A DNA stretch of 64,000 bases from assembly GCA_035571835.1 (NCBI GenBank), contig DATNBU010000024.1, positions 101,002 to 165,001 on the forward strand. Reading direction: 5' to 3'. Of the stretch, positions 17,699 to 25,472 are shown in pieces. The translations under genes and the position numbers were made by a program. The stretch's first letter is position 1. The number at the start of each line of letters is the position of its first letter. Under the pieces are notes generated by a model, which was not told where the DNA came from, did no database searches, and was given only the letters and a program-made list of their open reading frames with translations. The DNA is from Candidatus Limnocylindrales bacterium (GTDB taxonomy: Bacteria > Desulfobacterota > Binatia > UBA1149 > CAITLU01).

Positions 17699-18742
17699 AT
17701 GCATCCTGCAAAAAAACTCGTGATCGAGCTCGGGGGCGTGGAGGATGCGCCACGGACGTTCGCACGTGATCAGCTCGCTGCGCTTCGCTCGGCCGACGAC
17801 GGTTGCGCACGCGTCCGGGTATGGCGACGTGACGAAGCCGGCATTCTGCTCGGCCGCTTCCATCGCGCCGATGCGGCCGCGTGTGCGGCGGGTTTAGTCT
17901 CGCGCCGTTTGTCGGGCGGTCGCATCGTGCCGGTCGGACCGGGTACTGCGTGCGTGACGCTCGTCGTGCCGGTCGTCGACTGGCTCGATCCGACCAGCGC
18001 GTCGCTTCGGCCCGACCAGATCCTGAACCGTGCGCTGCGTCCGCTGCTTTCGATGCTGCGCGACCGCGGCGTCGATGCGTTCTATGGCGGGCGTGATCTG
18101 ATCACCGTGAATGGGCGCACGGTCGCGCACGCATCGTTTACGGTCATGCGCGACGGCATCGGCATCATCGAGATGCACATGGCCGACCGGGCTACGTTTC
18201 GCGACCTTGCCGCTTTGCTCGACCGTTGTGATCCGGCCGGTGTGGCCGGAGTAGACCGCGACGGCTTCGCGACGGCGACGTCCGTCGCCGAGCTGCTCGG
18301 CGCGAACGCATCCGCATGGACCGACGACGGATGGGCGCAGGCATTCGCCGGATTCGCCGCCACGAGCTTCTCGTGCGAAGTCGCGACCGCGGCCGATTCG
18401 GACGCTGACGTGACGATGGCCGATGTCGACGCCGCGCACGGGTTTTTCCAGAGCCCCGGGCCTGTCGCCGTCGATCGGCGGACGGCCGCGGAGGTCGCGA
18501 TGCTCGGCGTCGTCGAGTGCGCCGGAAGCCTTCGCGGTGACCGCCTGACCGCGCTCGAGATCACCGGCGATCTGATCGCGCCGTTTCACACGCTCGACGA
18601 CATTGCCGCCGAATGCGAAGGCGAGCCGCTTCGGCCGGCATCCATTCGAAAGGCACTCGCGCGTGCGCTCGCGAGGCCGCGAAGCTTCGTGCTCGGGATC
18701 CGGGAGCTCGACCAGCTCGTGCTTCGTCTCGCGTCCGGCTAG
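17699..18742 (+). CDS. Lipoate-protein-ligase-like protein, catalytic Lys missing, 347 aa
   Basis: BPL/LplA/LipB fold. The lipoyl-AMP loop is recognisable as RRLSGGRIVPVGPG (residues 69-82; family RR.SGGG.V), followed by GGRDLITVNGRTVAHASF (residues ~130-147). In true LplA/LipM the latter reads ...R-K-[VI]-[AS]-G-[SN]-A with an essential Lys; here T141 occupies that position and His replaces Gly. The C-terminal ~110 residues resemble the LplA accessory domain (VECAGSLRGDRLTALEITGDLIAP). It may be an octanoyl/lipoyl-binding protein, an amidotransferase using another residue, or inactive. The start overlaps nothing and leaves 56 bp to divergent sppA. Confidence 0.75.
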   Translation: MHPAKKLVIELGGVEDAPRTFARDQLAALRSADDGCARVRVWRRDEAGILLGRFHRADAAACAAGLVSRRLSGGRIVPVGPGTACVTLVVPVVDWLDPTSASLRPDQILNRALRPLLSMLRDRGVDAFYGGRDLITVNGRTVAHASFTVMRDGIGIIEMHMADRATFRDLAALLDRCDPAGVAGVDRDGFATATSVAELLGANASAWTDDGWAQAFAGFAATSFSCEVATAADSDADVTMADVDAAHGFFQSPGPVAVDRRTAAEVAMLGVVECAGSLRGDRLTALEITGDLIAPFHTLDDIAAECEGEPLRPASIRKALARALARPRSFVLGIRELDQLVLRLASG

Positions 18743-18959
18743 TGCGAATGGCCTCCGGCTGATGCGAATCGACGGACAAGTCTGCCGCGACAATCGGCGG
18801 TGGCATCACCGTTGACTCCCGCCGATGACACTTTGGGATCATGGAGCGGACGGCTCCCTGCGTATTGCCTGATGGCGCTGTGCATGGCATTCCTCCCGCC
18901 AATCGCGAAATTGGAGCTCATCAGGATGAGCCCCATCGTCGTCAAGGATGCGGAACGCC

Positions 18960-19202
18960 ATGAGCGAAGAGCAAGCCAGGAAAGACAACCTTCTCGATCA
19001 GATCGCCGACGTGCACGAGCACTTCATCGACCTGATGAACCAGCGTCTGCCCGAGATCGGTGAGCGCGAGCTCGAGCTCTACTTCGGCGTGCTCGGCAAG
19101 CTGGTCGCCAAGCTCGAAGAGCGTGACAAACCGCTTCGGGCCGCAGCCCAGGAAGTCTTCGCGGACGTGGCGTCGATGGTCATGACCGAGCTCGCGCGAT
19201 GA
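18960..19202 (+). CDS. Small acidic hypothetical protein, 80 aa
   Basis: ATG 18960 (MSEEQARKDN) is preferred, with AGGA about 12 bases upstream; an in-frame ATG at 18948 would add four residues. It is entirely helical by appearance (DNLLDQIADVHEHFIDLMNQRLPEIGERELELYFGVLGKLVAKLEERDKPL), amphipathic and charged, possibly a coiled coil. Family not recognised. It is coupled to the next gene by an ATGA overlap, so the two are probably made together. Confidence 0.65.
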   Translation: MSEEQARKDNLLDQIADVHEHFIDLMNQRLPEIGERELELYFGVLGKLVAKLEERDKPLRAAAQEVFADVASMVMTELAR

Positions 19203-19624
19203 CCGGTGCCGAGCTCGAAGCGCACACCAGGAAAATCAACGACGAAACCTACGCGGCCTGGAACGCCCACGACCCGGATCGCGTGGCGGCGGTGTTCGCG
19301 GTGAACGCGGTGCTGCGCGAAGCGGGATCGGGCGTCGAGCACGGCGGCCGGGCAGCGATTCGCGAGCGCGCGGTGCTGCTGCTCACCGCGTTCCCCGATT
19401 TTCGGCTGGAGAAAGTCGTGCTGCTGGTCGACGGACGTCGTCATGCCGACCGGTGGATCATGACGGGCACGCACGATGGTGAGCTGTTCGGCATCCCGGC
19501 GACCGGAAAGAAGATCCAGCTCGAGGGATCGACGTTCACGACACTCGACGACGACGGGCTGGTGATCGAGGACGTGCAGTACACCGACAACGCATCACTC
19601 GCCGTGCAGCTCGGCCTCGGCTAG
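19199..19624 (+). CDS. SnoaL-like/NTF2-fold protein, 141 aa
   Basis: The start codon overlaps the previous stop (ATGA). The sequence has the SnoaL-like layout: N-terminal helix with YAAWNAHDPDRVAAVFAVNAVLRE, GGRAAIRERAVLLLTAFPDFRLE, RWIMTGTHDGELFGIPATGKKIQLEGSTFTTLDDDGLVIEDVQYTD. These features are typical of ester-cyclase/polyketide-cyclase-like small proteins (PF07366/PF12680). The substrate is unknown; many members are stress or detoxification proteins. The duplicated HNH 3' flank begins only 9 bp after its stop. Confidence 0.82.
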   Translation: MTGAELEAHTRKINDETYAAWNAHDPDRVAAVFAVNAVLREAGSGVEHGGRAAIRERAVLLLTAFPDFRLEKVVLLVDGRRHADRWIMTGTHDGELFGIPATGKKIQLEGSTFTTLDDDGLVIEDVQYTDNASLAVQLGLG

Positions 19625-19632
19625 CCGAAACA

Positions 19633-19850
19633 GCCGCGTCGCACCTCGCCGTCGCCTGTCTGATTCGTATCGCTACCGTGGTTTCGGTCCCGAGCAGACG
19701 GTCATCGGTATGTTCGGCGACCCGAACGCCCGAGGAAGTCGCGTGCGCCTTCGCTACCAGGACCGTTTCACATCGGCAAGATCCGCACTGCGACGACCTC
19801 TCACGGTGCAACCTCCATCCCTCGACATTCCCCGCGGAATGTTCGCGCAT
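19633..19850 (-). repeat. 3' flank of HNH copy A, duplicated at 62765
   Basis: From GCCGCGTCGCACCTCGCC (19633) through the HNH stop (19801) to the ACATTCC...GGAATGT motif (19825-19842), the DNA matches 62765-62985 with scattered changes (e.g. GGTTTCGGTCCCGAGCAG, TGTTCGGCGACCCGAACG). Conservation therefore extends about 165 bp beyond the coding region, larger than the gene alone. Confidence 0.8.
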
Positions 19851-21054
19851 CGGCGAGATTGCCGCGCCTCGCATCCATGAAGGCACGGCCGAAGTCGAGG
19901 TCCGCCTGATACTGGTTGTGCGCCGTGCAGCGCAGCTCGATATTCTCCGGCGTAGGAGGTCCGCCCATCGCGAACGGAGCTCTGTGGTGGAACTCGATGT
20001 TGCTGGACTCGCGGCAGCGACGTCCTCGGCGGTCTACGTAGCAGCAGCGTCCTGAATCGCGTCGCCATACCTCGCGCCGCACGGCCGCCGGGATAGTCCG
20101 GGATCGCTGTCCTCGCTGCGAAGCCGCCGTATCGATCACGGGCATTGTGGCGGGTCGATCGGTGCACTCCGCGTTCGTCGACGTGGTTGGCTTCGGTCGA
20201 TCGGTGCAGCCTGCCCTGCGCGCGAGTGTCCGGACGAGCAGCACGTCGATCGCACGACTGATGATCGCAGCCGGGTCGGGACCGGTCGCCGACCGGCCGA
20301 GCAGATCCTGCAGCGACCGAAGCTTGTCGTGCGTTTCTTCGTCTACGGTAATCTCGATCTTGTAGCGGCGCGGGCTGAGCGGAACGATCGGCTTCGTCGC
20401 GGTTGCCGGCTGCGCTGACCGTAGGGCCATTGCGACTCCGACGACCTCGGGGTCCGGCCGATTACTCGAGCAGCCGGCGGACTCGCGGTCTGCCCAAGTG
20501 CGCGGATCGCTCGCATCGCCAGCCTGATGGCGAACCGGCGAACACCCATCGGCCAACGTTGGCGCTGCCACCACCGGCCCGTTGCTCGCCGCGTTCGCAC
20601 CGCGACGCCCGGGCATCGCCCGAACACGCGACGCCACATCCGCTCGCGGCGCCAGTTCCGCAACCAGCCGCTCTACCTCGCGCGAGCTCTTGTGCTTGGC
20701 GCGCTCGAGCACTCGCAGGTGGTTCTCGGTGGTCAGATGCCTGGCCAGCAGATGGATCGCGCTGAGATGGATCTCGCCGCGTGCGACCAGATCCAGGACG
20801 ACCGGAAAGTGGCGCGCCGTGCGCGCAGCCCAGATCCGCTTGGCGGTTACCTGCTCTGACATGTGGAAGCGCTCCATGCAGAAAATGAACATGGAGGAGC
20901 AGGCATGGCTGGCCCAGAGCTTGCGCTCGTCGATCTCGGCGATCGCGACGAGAAGCGCCGCGGTCGTACGACGGTCGCGTGCGACCAGGCACTCGAAGTG
21001 ATCGAGCAGTTCCTGTTCGGAGAGATTTGCAACACTGTCGAAGGATGTCGTCAT
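19801..21054 (-). CDS. HNH endonuclease with DUF222-like N-terminal domain, copy A, 417 aa
   Basis: The N-terminal ~130 residues are helical (ELLDHFECLVARDRRTTAALLVAIAEIDER, SEQVTAKRIWAARTARHFP, TTENHLRVLERAKHKSSREVERLVAEL) and resemble the DUF222/13E12-type domain. A low-complexity linker (~150-215) is followed by YKIEITVDEETHDKLRSLQDLLG and a C-terminal HNH nuclease: VRREVWRRDSGRCCYVDRRGRRC, EFHHRAPFAMGG, NIELRCTAHNQYQADLDFG, with His-His/Asn/His and paired Cys for Zn. ATG at 21054. A near-identical gene lies at 62928. Such proteins are multicopy in several lineages; role (mobile, restriction-like or repair) unknown. Confidence 0.87.
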   Translation of the reverse strand: MTTSFDSVANLSEQELLDHFECLVARDRRTTAALLVAIAEIDERKLWASHACSSMFIFCMERFHMSEQVTAKRIWAARTARHFPVVLDLVARGEIHLSAIHLLARHLTTENHLRVLERAKHKSSREVERLVAELAPRADVASRVRAMPGRRGANAASNGPVVAAPTLADGCSPVRHQAGDASDPRTWADRESAGCSSNRPDPEVVGVAMALRSAQPATATKPIVPLSPRRYKIEITVDEETHDKLRSLQDLLGRSATGPDPAAIISRAIDVLLVRTLARRAGCTDRPKPTTSTNAECTDRPATMPVIDTAASQRGQRSRTIPAAVRREVWRRDSGRCCYVDRRGRRCRESSNIEFHHRAPFAMGGPPTPENIELRCTAHNQYQADLDFGRAFMDARRGNLADARTFRGECRGMEVAP

Positions 21055-21355
21055 GACGACCCTTGTAACACGGGTTTTTCAGGCGTCGTTCTCCGTAAGG
21101 ATGCGACCGCCATCAGGCATGCGCCTTTCGCGAAAATGCGCGAGATCTGAGCGGCGCAACGCGCGAAGTCGGCGAAAAAAGTCGTGCGCCCTGTTTTGCG
21201 TCGTTATAGGCGACCTGAAGCGGCGAAAAATCGCGTCAAACGAAATCGACATCGCGACGACGCTTCAATAACAAAAGTGGCATAGCCGGCCGCGATCCGC
21301 GCCCGCCGCCACGCGTGCGCGTCCGACGAAACCTGGCGGAACCGCCGCCATCGCC

Positions 21356-21375
21356 AACATTCCCCGGGGAATGTT
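21356..21375. repeat. Perfect 20-bp palindrome AACATTCCCCGGGGAATGTT
   Basis: An intergenic palindrome. Its core ACATTCCCCG[GC]GGAATGT is also found inside the 3' end of both HNH genes (19825-19842 and 62968-62985). Copy A is therefore bracketed by the motif at both ends, about 1.5 kb apart. Confidence 0.7.
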
Positions 21376-21443
21376 CGACTGAACCCGTTTGATCAAAAAC
21401 CCCGAGCAGGGGACCTCGCACGAAATCCCGAAGACCCCAAAAT

Positions 21444-21487
21444 GGGACAGGTACATCTACACAACGCGTATGTACCTGTCCCTTTTT
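21444..21487 (-). terminator. Hairpin containing the GGGACAGGTACAT motif
   Basis: GGGACAGGTACAT (21444-21456) and ATGTACCTGTCCC (21470-21482) are exact complements around a 13-nt loop, with T-runs on the + side (TTTTT) and ATTTT on the - side. It starts directly after the stop of the 21489 (-) gene, so it could terminate that transcript. The right arm is one copy of the dispersed post-stop motif. Confidence 0.6.
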
Positions 21488-21488
21488 C

Positions 21489-22121
21489 TCAACGACCTTC
21501 CACCCAGCGTCCGGCAAGCGTCACGAGGACGTAGACCGCCAGCGTGCTCATGACCATCGCCGTCACCGACTGCGGAATCGGACCAAACGTGGTCGCCGTC
21601 TGAAGGACGACGAGCACGATGCCGAGGCGGAAGCAGCGCGTGCGTGCCTTCGCGCCGGCGAGCGACGTCATCACAAGCTGCACGCTGCCGACGACGAGCA
21701 CGACTTCGAGAAGCCATGCCGCGACCGGATGATTCCAGAGGGCGAGGCCGAGTTTCGTCGTGCCGCCCGCGATGGTCAGGTCAGGTCGATGCACGACGAG
21801 ATCGAGAAACCAGTGCGACAGCGTGACTGCCGCTACTGCAGCGGCTTCGCGTGTTGCGAGCCCGAGCCACCGGCGCGCACCGGCAAACGCCACTGCCGAC
21901 CAGACGACGGATCCGGCCAGGCTGTGCGTCCACGGCATGTCGTAGAGATCGAGCGGATTGGAGAGCAGCGAATGATCGAGCCGCGCGTGCTCGACGCCGG
22001 CAAGGATCGCGAGCACCCACAGCACGTCGACGAATTGTGCCGCCAGCAGCAGGAGCCACAGCGGCGCACGAGGCGCCGCGCGCTTTGCGACGAATGCAGA
22101 CGTGTAATGGCCGGCAAACAT
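21489..22121 (-). CDS. YdjM/DUF457-like membrane protein, 210 aa
   Basis: Start ATG 22121 (MFAGHYTSAFVAKR) begins the hydrophobic protein; the longer frame upstream is arginine-rich antisense of murJ. Four or five membrane segments are visible: LWLLLLAAQFVDVLWVLAIL, SLAGSVVWSAVAFAGA, VAAVTLSHWFLDLV, WLLEVVLVVGSVQLV and TAMVMSTLAVYVLVTL. The motifs NPLDLYDMPWTHS and SHWFLDLVVHRPD resemble the His/Asp clusters of YdjM-type 'membrane-bound metal-dependent hydrolases' (PF04307). Enzymatic activity of that family is not proven. It is followed without spacing by the GGGACAGGTACAT motif. A plausible inner-membrane protein. Confidence 0.72.
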   Translation of the reverse strand: MFAGHYTSAFVAKRAAPRAPLWLLLLAAQFVDVLWVLAILAGVEHARLDHSLLSNPLDLYDMPWTHSLAGSVVWSAVAFAGARRWLGLATREAAAVAAVTLSHWFLDLVVHRPDLTIAGGTTKLGLALWNHPVAAWLLEVVLVVGSVQLVMTSLAGAKARTRCFRLGIVLVVLQTATTFGPIPQSVTAMVMSTLAVYVLVTLAGRWVEGR

Positions 22122-22179
22122 GGCGCCCCCATACGCTGCGATGACCCGATGCGATGCAAGCGCGGACGGAGAGCATGCG

Positions 22180-22239
22180 AGATGCGGCGAAGTGGGGACT
22201 TGCCAGATGTGGCGAAGCGGGGACCTGCCAGATGCGGCG
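22180..22239 (+). repeat. Short tandem repeat, 25-bp unit
   Basis: Two complete 25-bp units (22180-22204 and 22205-22229; AGATG[CT]GGCGAAG[TC]GGGGA[CT..]) and a third partial AGATGCGGCG lie between the YdjM-like gene and murJ. They are non-coding on either strand. Confidence 0.75.
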
Positions 22240-22264
22240 CCTCCGTATCGCCACCCGCGAAACG

Positions 22265-23872
22265 TCAGCGCCGCAGGGCCATCCGCCGGATGCGTGCGAG
22301 CATCGCAGTGGCGTCGCCGATGCCTGCCGCCGACGTGATGGCGAGATACGTCACTCCGTACGGAACGAGCACCGCGACGGCGAGCACGATCGGAGGAAGC
22401 CCAAGCGCGAAGCGCTCGATCAAAAGCCCGGCCAGCGCAGCAACCGCAGCCGAGCCCCACAGCGTGAGCAGGCGTTCGCGTGCAAGCCCGGTGCGTCCGA
22501 TGCGCTTGTTGAGCGTGTGGCGAAGCAGCGAGAACTCGACCCAGCCGGCCGTACCCGATGCTGCGGTCAGGAACGCAACTCCCCATTTCGGATCGACACC
22601 GACGATCCCGGGAAGATGAAGCGACGCGAACCATCCGAGCGTGGTTCCGACGAGCACGCGCGTCGCGGCATAGCGAAGCGGCGTGCCAGTGTCGTGAAGC
22701 GCGTAGTAGACCGACGAGTAAAGCCGCCCGAGCGTGGAGGCGAGCAGCCCGATCGACGATCCGGCGAGAATCCCCCAGACCCAGACCGCATCGTTGGCGC
22801 CGAAACGTCCGGTCTGGAACAGCGCGGCTGCAATCACGCGCCCGAGCGCGACGAACGCCATCGCCGACGGGACGATGAAGAACGCGACACGACCGAGGCC
22901 CGCGTCGAGCCGCGCGCGCAGCAGCCGTGCGACTTCGTCGTGATCCCCGATCACGCGCGACATCGCCGGCAGCTCGGCTGCAGAGACGGACATTCCGAAC
23001 AGGCTGACCGGAAGCGTGTAGAGCGTCTGCGCATTGGCGAGTGCGGTGACCGCGCCGGCGGGCAGGAAGCTCGCGATCACCGAGTCGACGTATGCGCTGA
23101 TCTGCACGACGCCGCGCCCGACGAATACCGGGCCGAACGTGCGCACCACCGTGCGAGTCCCCGGCGAGCCGACTCCGAGCGACGGCCGCACGCCGCGCAC
23201 CAGGCGCCGCACGACCGGAAGCTGCACGAGCAGCTGCAGCGCCGCTCCGGCGACCGATGCCCACGCCAGCGCGACCGCAAGGTCGGGCGTACGGATGTAC
23301 GTGCCGAAGTAGAGCATCGCGGCGATCATCGCCGCGCTCCAGACTACCGGCGCCGTGTACGAGAGAAGAAAGCGGCGGTGGCTGTTGAGGATCCCGAGGC
23401 ACCACGCGGACAGCACGAGAAGGCCCGTGCCGGGGAAGATGATGCGCACCATCCGCAGCGTCAGCTCGCGCTTCTCGCCTTCGAAGCCCGGTGCGATCAG
23501 ATCGACGAGCCGCGGCGTGAACGTGATGCCGGCGAGCACGAGCAGGCTCGTGACGAGTGCGAGCAGCGTCGCGACCGCGCCGGCGACGCGTCGCGCCTCG
23601 GCCTCTTCTCCCCTGGCGAGAAGCTTCGAGTAGACCGGGATGAACGACGCCGACAAGACGCCTTCGCCGAAAAGGTTCTGCAGGAAGTTCGGAATGCGGA
23701 ATGCGGCGTTGAATGCGTCGCCGGGGTCCGACTGGCCGAAATAGTGCGCGAACACTCTCTGGCGGACGAGCCCCGCCACGCGCGACAGCAGGATGCCGGT
23801 TGCCACCAGCACCGCGTGGGCCGCCGTGCCGGCACGCTCGCGGCGTTCTGTTTCTGCGGCCGATTCGCTCAT
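22265..23872 (-). CDS. murJ: Lipid II flippase MurJ, 535 aa
   Basis: Transports lipid II across the inner membrane for peptidoglycan synthesis. The family start is clear: GILLSRVAGLVRQRVFAHYFGQSDPGDAFNAAFRIPNFLQNLFGEGVLSASFIPVYS, with the charged cavity residues near the N-terminus, then GVVQISAYVDSVIASFLPAGAVTALANAQTLYTLPVSLFGMSVSAAELP. About 14 membrane helices; length as in the family. ATG at 23872 overlaps the stop of the upstream gene (ATGA on the minus strand), so translation is coupled. The frame upstream of it is not coding. Confidence 0.94.
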   Translation of the reverse strand: MSESAAETERRERAGTAAHAVLVATGILLSRVAGLVRQRVFAHYFGQSDPGDAFNAAFRIPNFLQNLFGEGVLSASFIPVYSKLLARGEEAEARRVAGAVATLLALVTSLLVLAGITFTPRLVDLIAPGFEGEKRELTLRMVRIIFPGTGLLVLSAWCLGILNSHRRFLLSYTAPVVWSAAMIAAMLYFGTYIRTPDLAVALAWASVAGAALQLLVQLPVVRRLVRGVRPSLGVGSPGTRTVVRTFGPVFVGRGVVQISAYVDSVIASFLPAGAVTALANAQTLYTLPVSLFGMSVSAAELPAMSRVIGDHDEVARLLRARLDAGLGRVAFFIVPSAMAFVALGRVIAAALFQTGRFGANDAVWVWGILAGSSIGLLASTLGRLYSSVYYALHDTGTPLRYAATRVLVGTTLGWFASLHLPGIVGVDPKWGVAFLTAASGTAGWVEFSLLRHTLNKRIGRTGLARERLLTLWGSAAVAALAGLLIERFALGLPPIVLAVAVLVPYGVTYLAITSAAGIGDATAMLARIRRMALRR

Positions 23873-24609
23873 GCCGGATCGGCCGGCTCGAGCCCGAGAA
23901 GAATCCTGCCGACCGCAAGCATCCACAGCAGAAGCACGAAATTGGCGGGCATGTTGATCATCATCGTCGCGTCGGAGAAGCCGGTGTACGCCATGACGAC
24001 GCCGGCGCACGCCGTCGTGAATCCGCCGAAGACCGCGAGCCAGCCGATCCACGGCGCGAAACGCGAGTCGGCGTGCATCGCGACCCCGTAGATCGCGGTG
24101 GTCGAGCCGAGCACGATGCTGAGCATCGCGGCAAGGCCGACTTCGATCTGGCGCACGGCGAACGCCGCGGCGAACAGCGGAAAAACCGACGGCTCCGAAG
24201 CTCCGGCCCATGCGTCGACCATGCGCTTGAGCGCAATGCCGTCGACGGCCTGAAGTGCCGCCGCGAGCGCGATCCCTGCAGTCGCACCCGCGGCACCGAT
24301 GCGTGCCCACCAGGCGCCGCGACCCTCGGCAAGTACGCGCTCGAGGACGAGGAGCGCGCCGCTCATCAGCAGCACGCCGGCAAGCTGCATCAGATGACTC
24401 GCAACCCACACGCGATCGGCGGCGTATTCGGTGAACGCGTCGATTGCATCGTTCGGATCGGCCTGCATCGGATGCAGCCAGGTGCCTGTGGCGAGCAGCA
24501 CGACGCCGGCGACGGCAGCAATTCCGCCGCCGGTGGTTGCTCTCCGGTCCATCAGGGTCGCGCGTCGCTCCATCAGGTTCGCTGGTCGCTCCATCAGGTT
24601 CGCTCGCAC
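23869..24609 (-). CDS. Multi-pass membrane protein of unknown function, ~240 aa
   Basis: About six or seven hydrophobic segments (IAAVAGVVLLATGTWL, HLMQLAGVLLMSGALLVLE, GAAGATAGIALAAAL, GLAAMLSIVLGSTTAIYGVA, WIGWLAVFGGFTTACAGVVMAYTGF, NFVLLLWMLAVGRILLGLE). No catalytic motif; weakly reminiscent of DUF4386-type proteins. The start is ambiguous: the first 23 residues come from tandem 21-bp repeats, each containing an in-frame ATG (MERPANL, MERRATL, MDRRATT), so three Met codons compete. The listed end is the outermost GTG. The stop overlaps the murJ start (ATGA), suggesting a link with envelope assembly. That role is inference. Confidence 0.65.
   Translation of the reverse strand: MRANLMERPANLMERRATLMDRRATTGGGIAAVAGVVLLATGTWLHPMQADPNDAIDAFTEYAADRVWVASHLMQLAGVLLMSGALLVLERVLAEGRGAWWARIGAAGATAGIALAAALQAVDGIALKRMVDAWAGASEPSVFPLFAAAFAVRQIEVGLAAMLSIVLGSTTAIYGVAMHADSRFAPWIGWLAVFGGFTTACAGVVMAYTGFSDATMMINMPANFVLLLWMLAVGRILLGLEPADPA
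24541..24601 (-). repeat. Tandem 21-bp repeats at the start of the membrane-protein gene
   Basis: Three units of [CG]GTCGCTCCATCAGGTTCG type (plus strand) at ~24541-24601. Read on the minus strand each supplies an ATG and the motif MxRxAxL. A change of copy number would add or remove whole heptads of residues without a frameshift. Confidence 0.65.
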
Positions 24610-24677
24610 GGTCGCAGGCGTGCCTGCGCGCAGGATTGTCCAGAGGGCTGCATGATTCCTTCGGCGAGGGCCGGGGC

Positions 24678-25472
24678 TTACGAAACCCGACGGTTGATTC
24701 GATCCCAGCGGATCCCGGACTCGTCCGATGCATAGTAGACGAACGATGCCACGCCGACGACGGCCTCGAGCGGAATTGCACCGTAAATCCGTGAGTCGCG
24801 CTCGTCGACGCGATTGTCGTTGAGCACGAACACGTGGCCGGCCGGTACGCCGCGGCGCTCGAAGAACAGGCTCGAGAACGCTCCCGCCGTGCGCGTGAAG
24901 TAGCAGTGGCTTCCGACCGCCTCGGTGACGACGAGCGGATTGGTTTCGGCCTCTGCATCCGTCTCAGCCTTTGCGTCGTCCTCGGACTGAGCAGCGTGAG
25001 CCTCGCCGCGGCTCGCGGCGACACCCGACCCTTCGGCGCAGGTCGGAGTCCGGCATCCGGCATGGCTGGCGCAGCGATCGCTTTCGATGCTGCACGTTCC
25101 GTCGTCGACTTCCGCCGCAGGCGTGGCCCCTGTCGGGACAGCTACCGGGCAGCCATCGAGAAGAAGACCACCGGTATCCATCTCGATCGTTTCGCCGGCC
25201 ACCGCGACCACGCGGGCGACGAGCAGCGAATCACCGAGCGGCGAGCGGTACACGACGACGTCGCCGGGCCGCGGCTCGCCGCCGTAGCTTCGCACCATCA
25301 CGCGATCGTCCGGAACCAGCGTCGGCGCCATGTTGATCGACGACACTCGCACCGTGCGCAGCCATCCGAGCGGGAACGCGAGCGCGAACAGGATGCCGAG
25401 CGCTGCGAATCCGCTGGTCAGCATCTGCAGCGCGAGCGATTGCCTCTTCGGGCTGTCGCGGCCCGACCTCAC
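24678..25472 (-). CDS. Signal peptidase I homologue lacking catalytic Ser and Lys, 264 aa
   Basis: GTG at 25472 overlaps the htrA stop (GTGA); Met17 is an alternative start. There is one N-terminal membrane anchor (residues ~17-38). Boxes B-E of S26 peptidases are recognisable: VSSINMAPTLVPDDRVMV (box B, residues 43-60), GDVVVYRSP, LLVARVVAVAGETIEM (box C/D) and GHVFVLNDNRVDERDSRIYG (box E). The nucleophile position before M48 is Asn47 rather than Ser, and the general-base Lys is Ala86. A Cys-rich, acidic insertion (residues ~107-180; Cys at 108, 127, 134, 140, 145) splits the extracytoplasmic domain. It is probably a non-proteolytic homologue or chaperone-like partner of the coupled HtrA protease. 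Confidence 0.8.
   Translation of the reverse strand: MRSGRDSPKRQSLALQMLTSGFAALGILFALAFPLGWLRTVRVSSINMAPTLVPDDRVMVRSYGGEPRPGDVVVYRSPLGDSLLVARVVAVAGETIEMDTGGLLLDGCPVAVPTGATPAAEVDDGTCSIESDRCASHAGCRTPTCAEGSGVAASRGEAHAAQSEDDAKAETDAEAETNPLVVTEAVGSHCYFTRTAGAFSSLFFERRGVPAGHVFVLNDNRVDERDSRIYGAIPLEAVVGVASFVYYASDESGIRWDRINRRVS

Larger units (their letters stand above)
21055..21488. other. Intergenic region upstream of HNH copy A
   Basis: 434 bp without a supported gene. It holds the 20-bp palindrome at 21356, the GGGACAGGTACAT hairpin at 21444-21487 and the promoter of the (-) strand HNH gene. Confidence 0.6.

Noticed and set aside
22154..24091. 645-codon plus-strand frame opposite murJ
   Set aside because: Arg/His/Asp-rich antisense of a clear 14-helix membrane protein.
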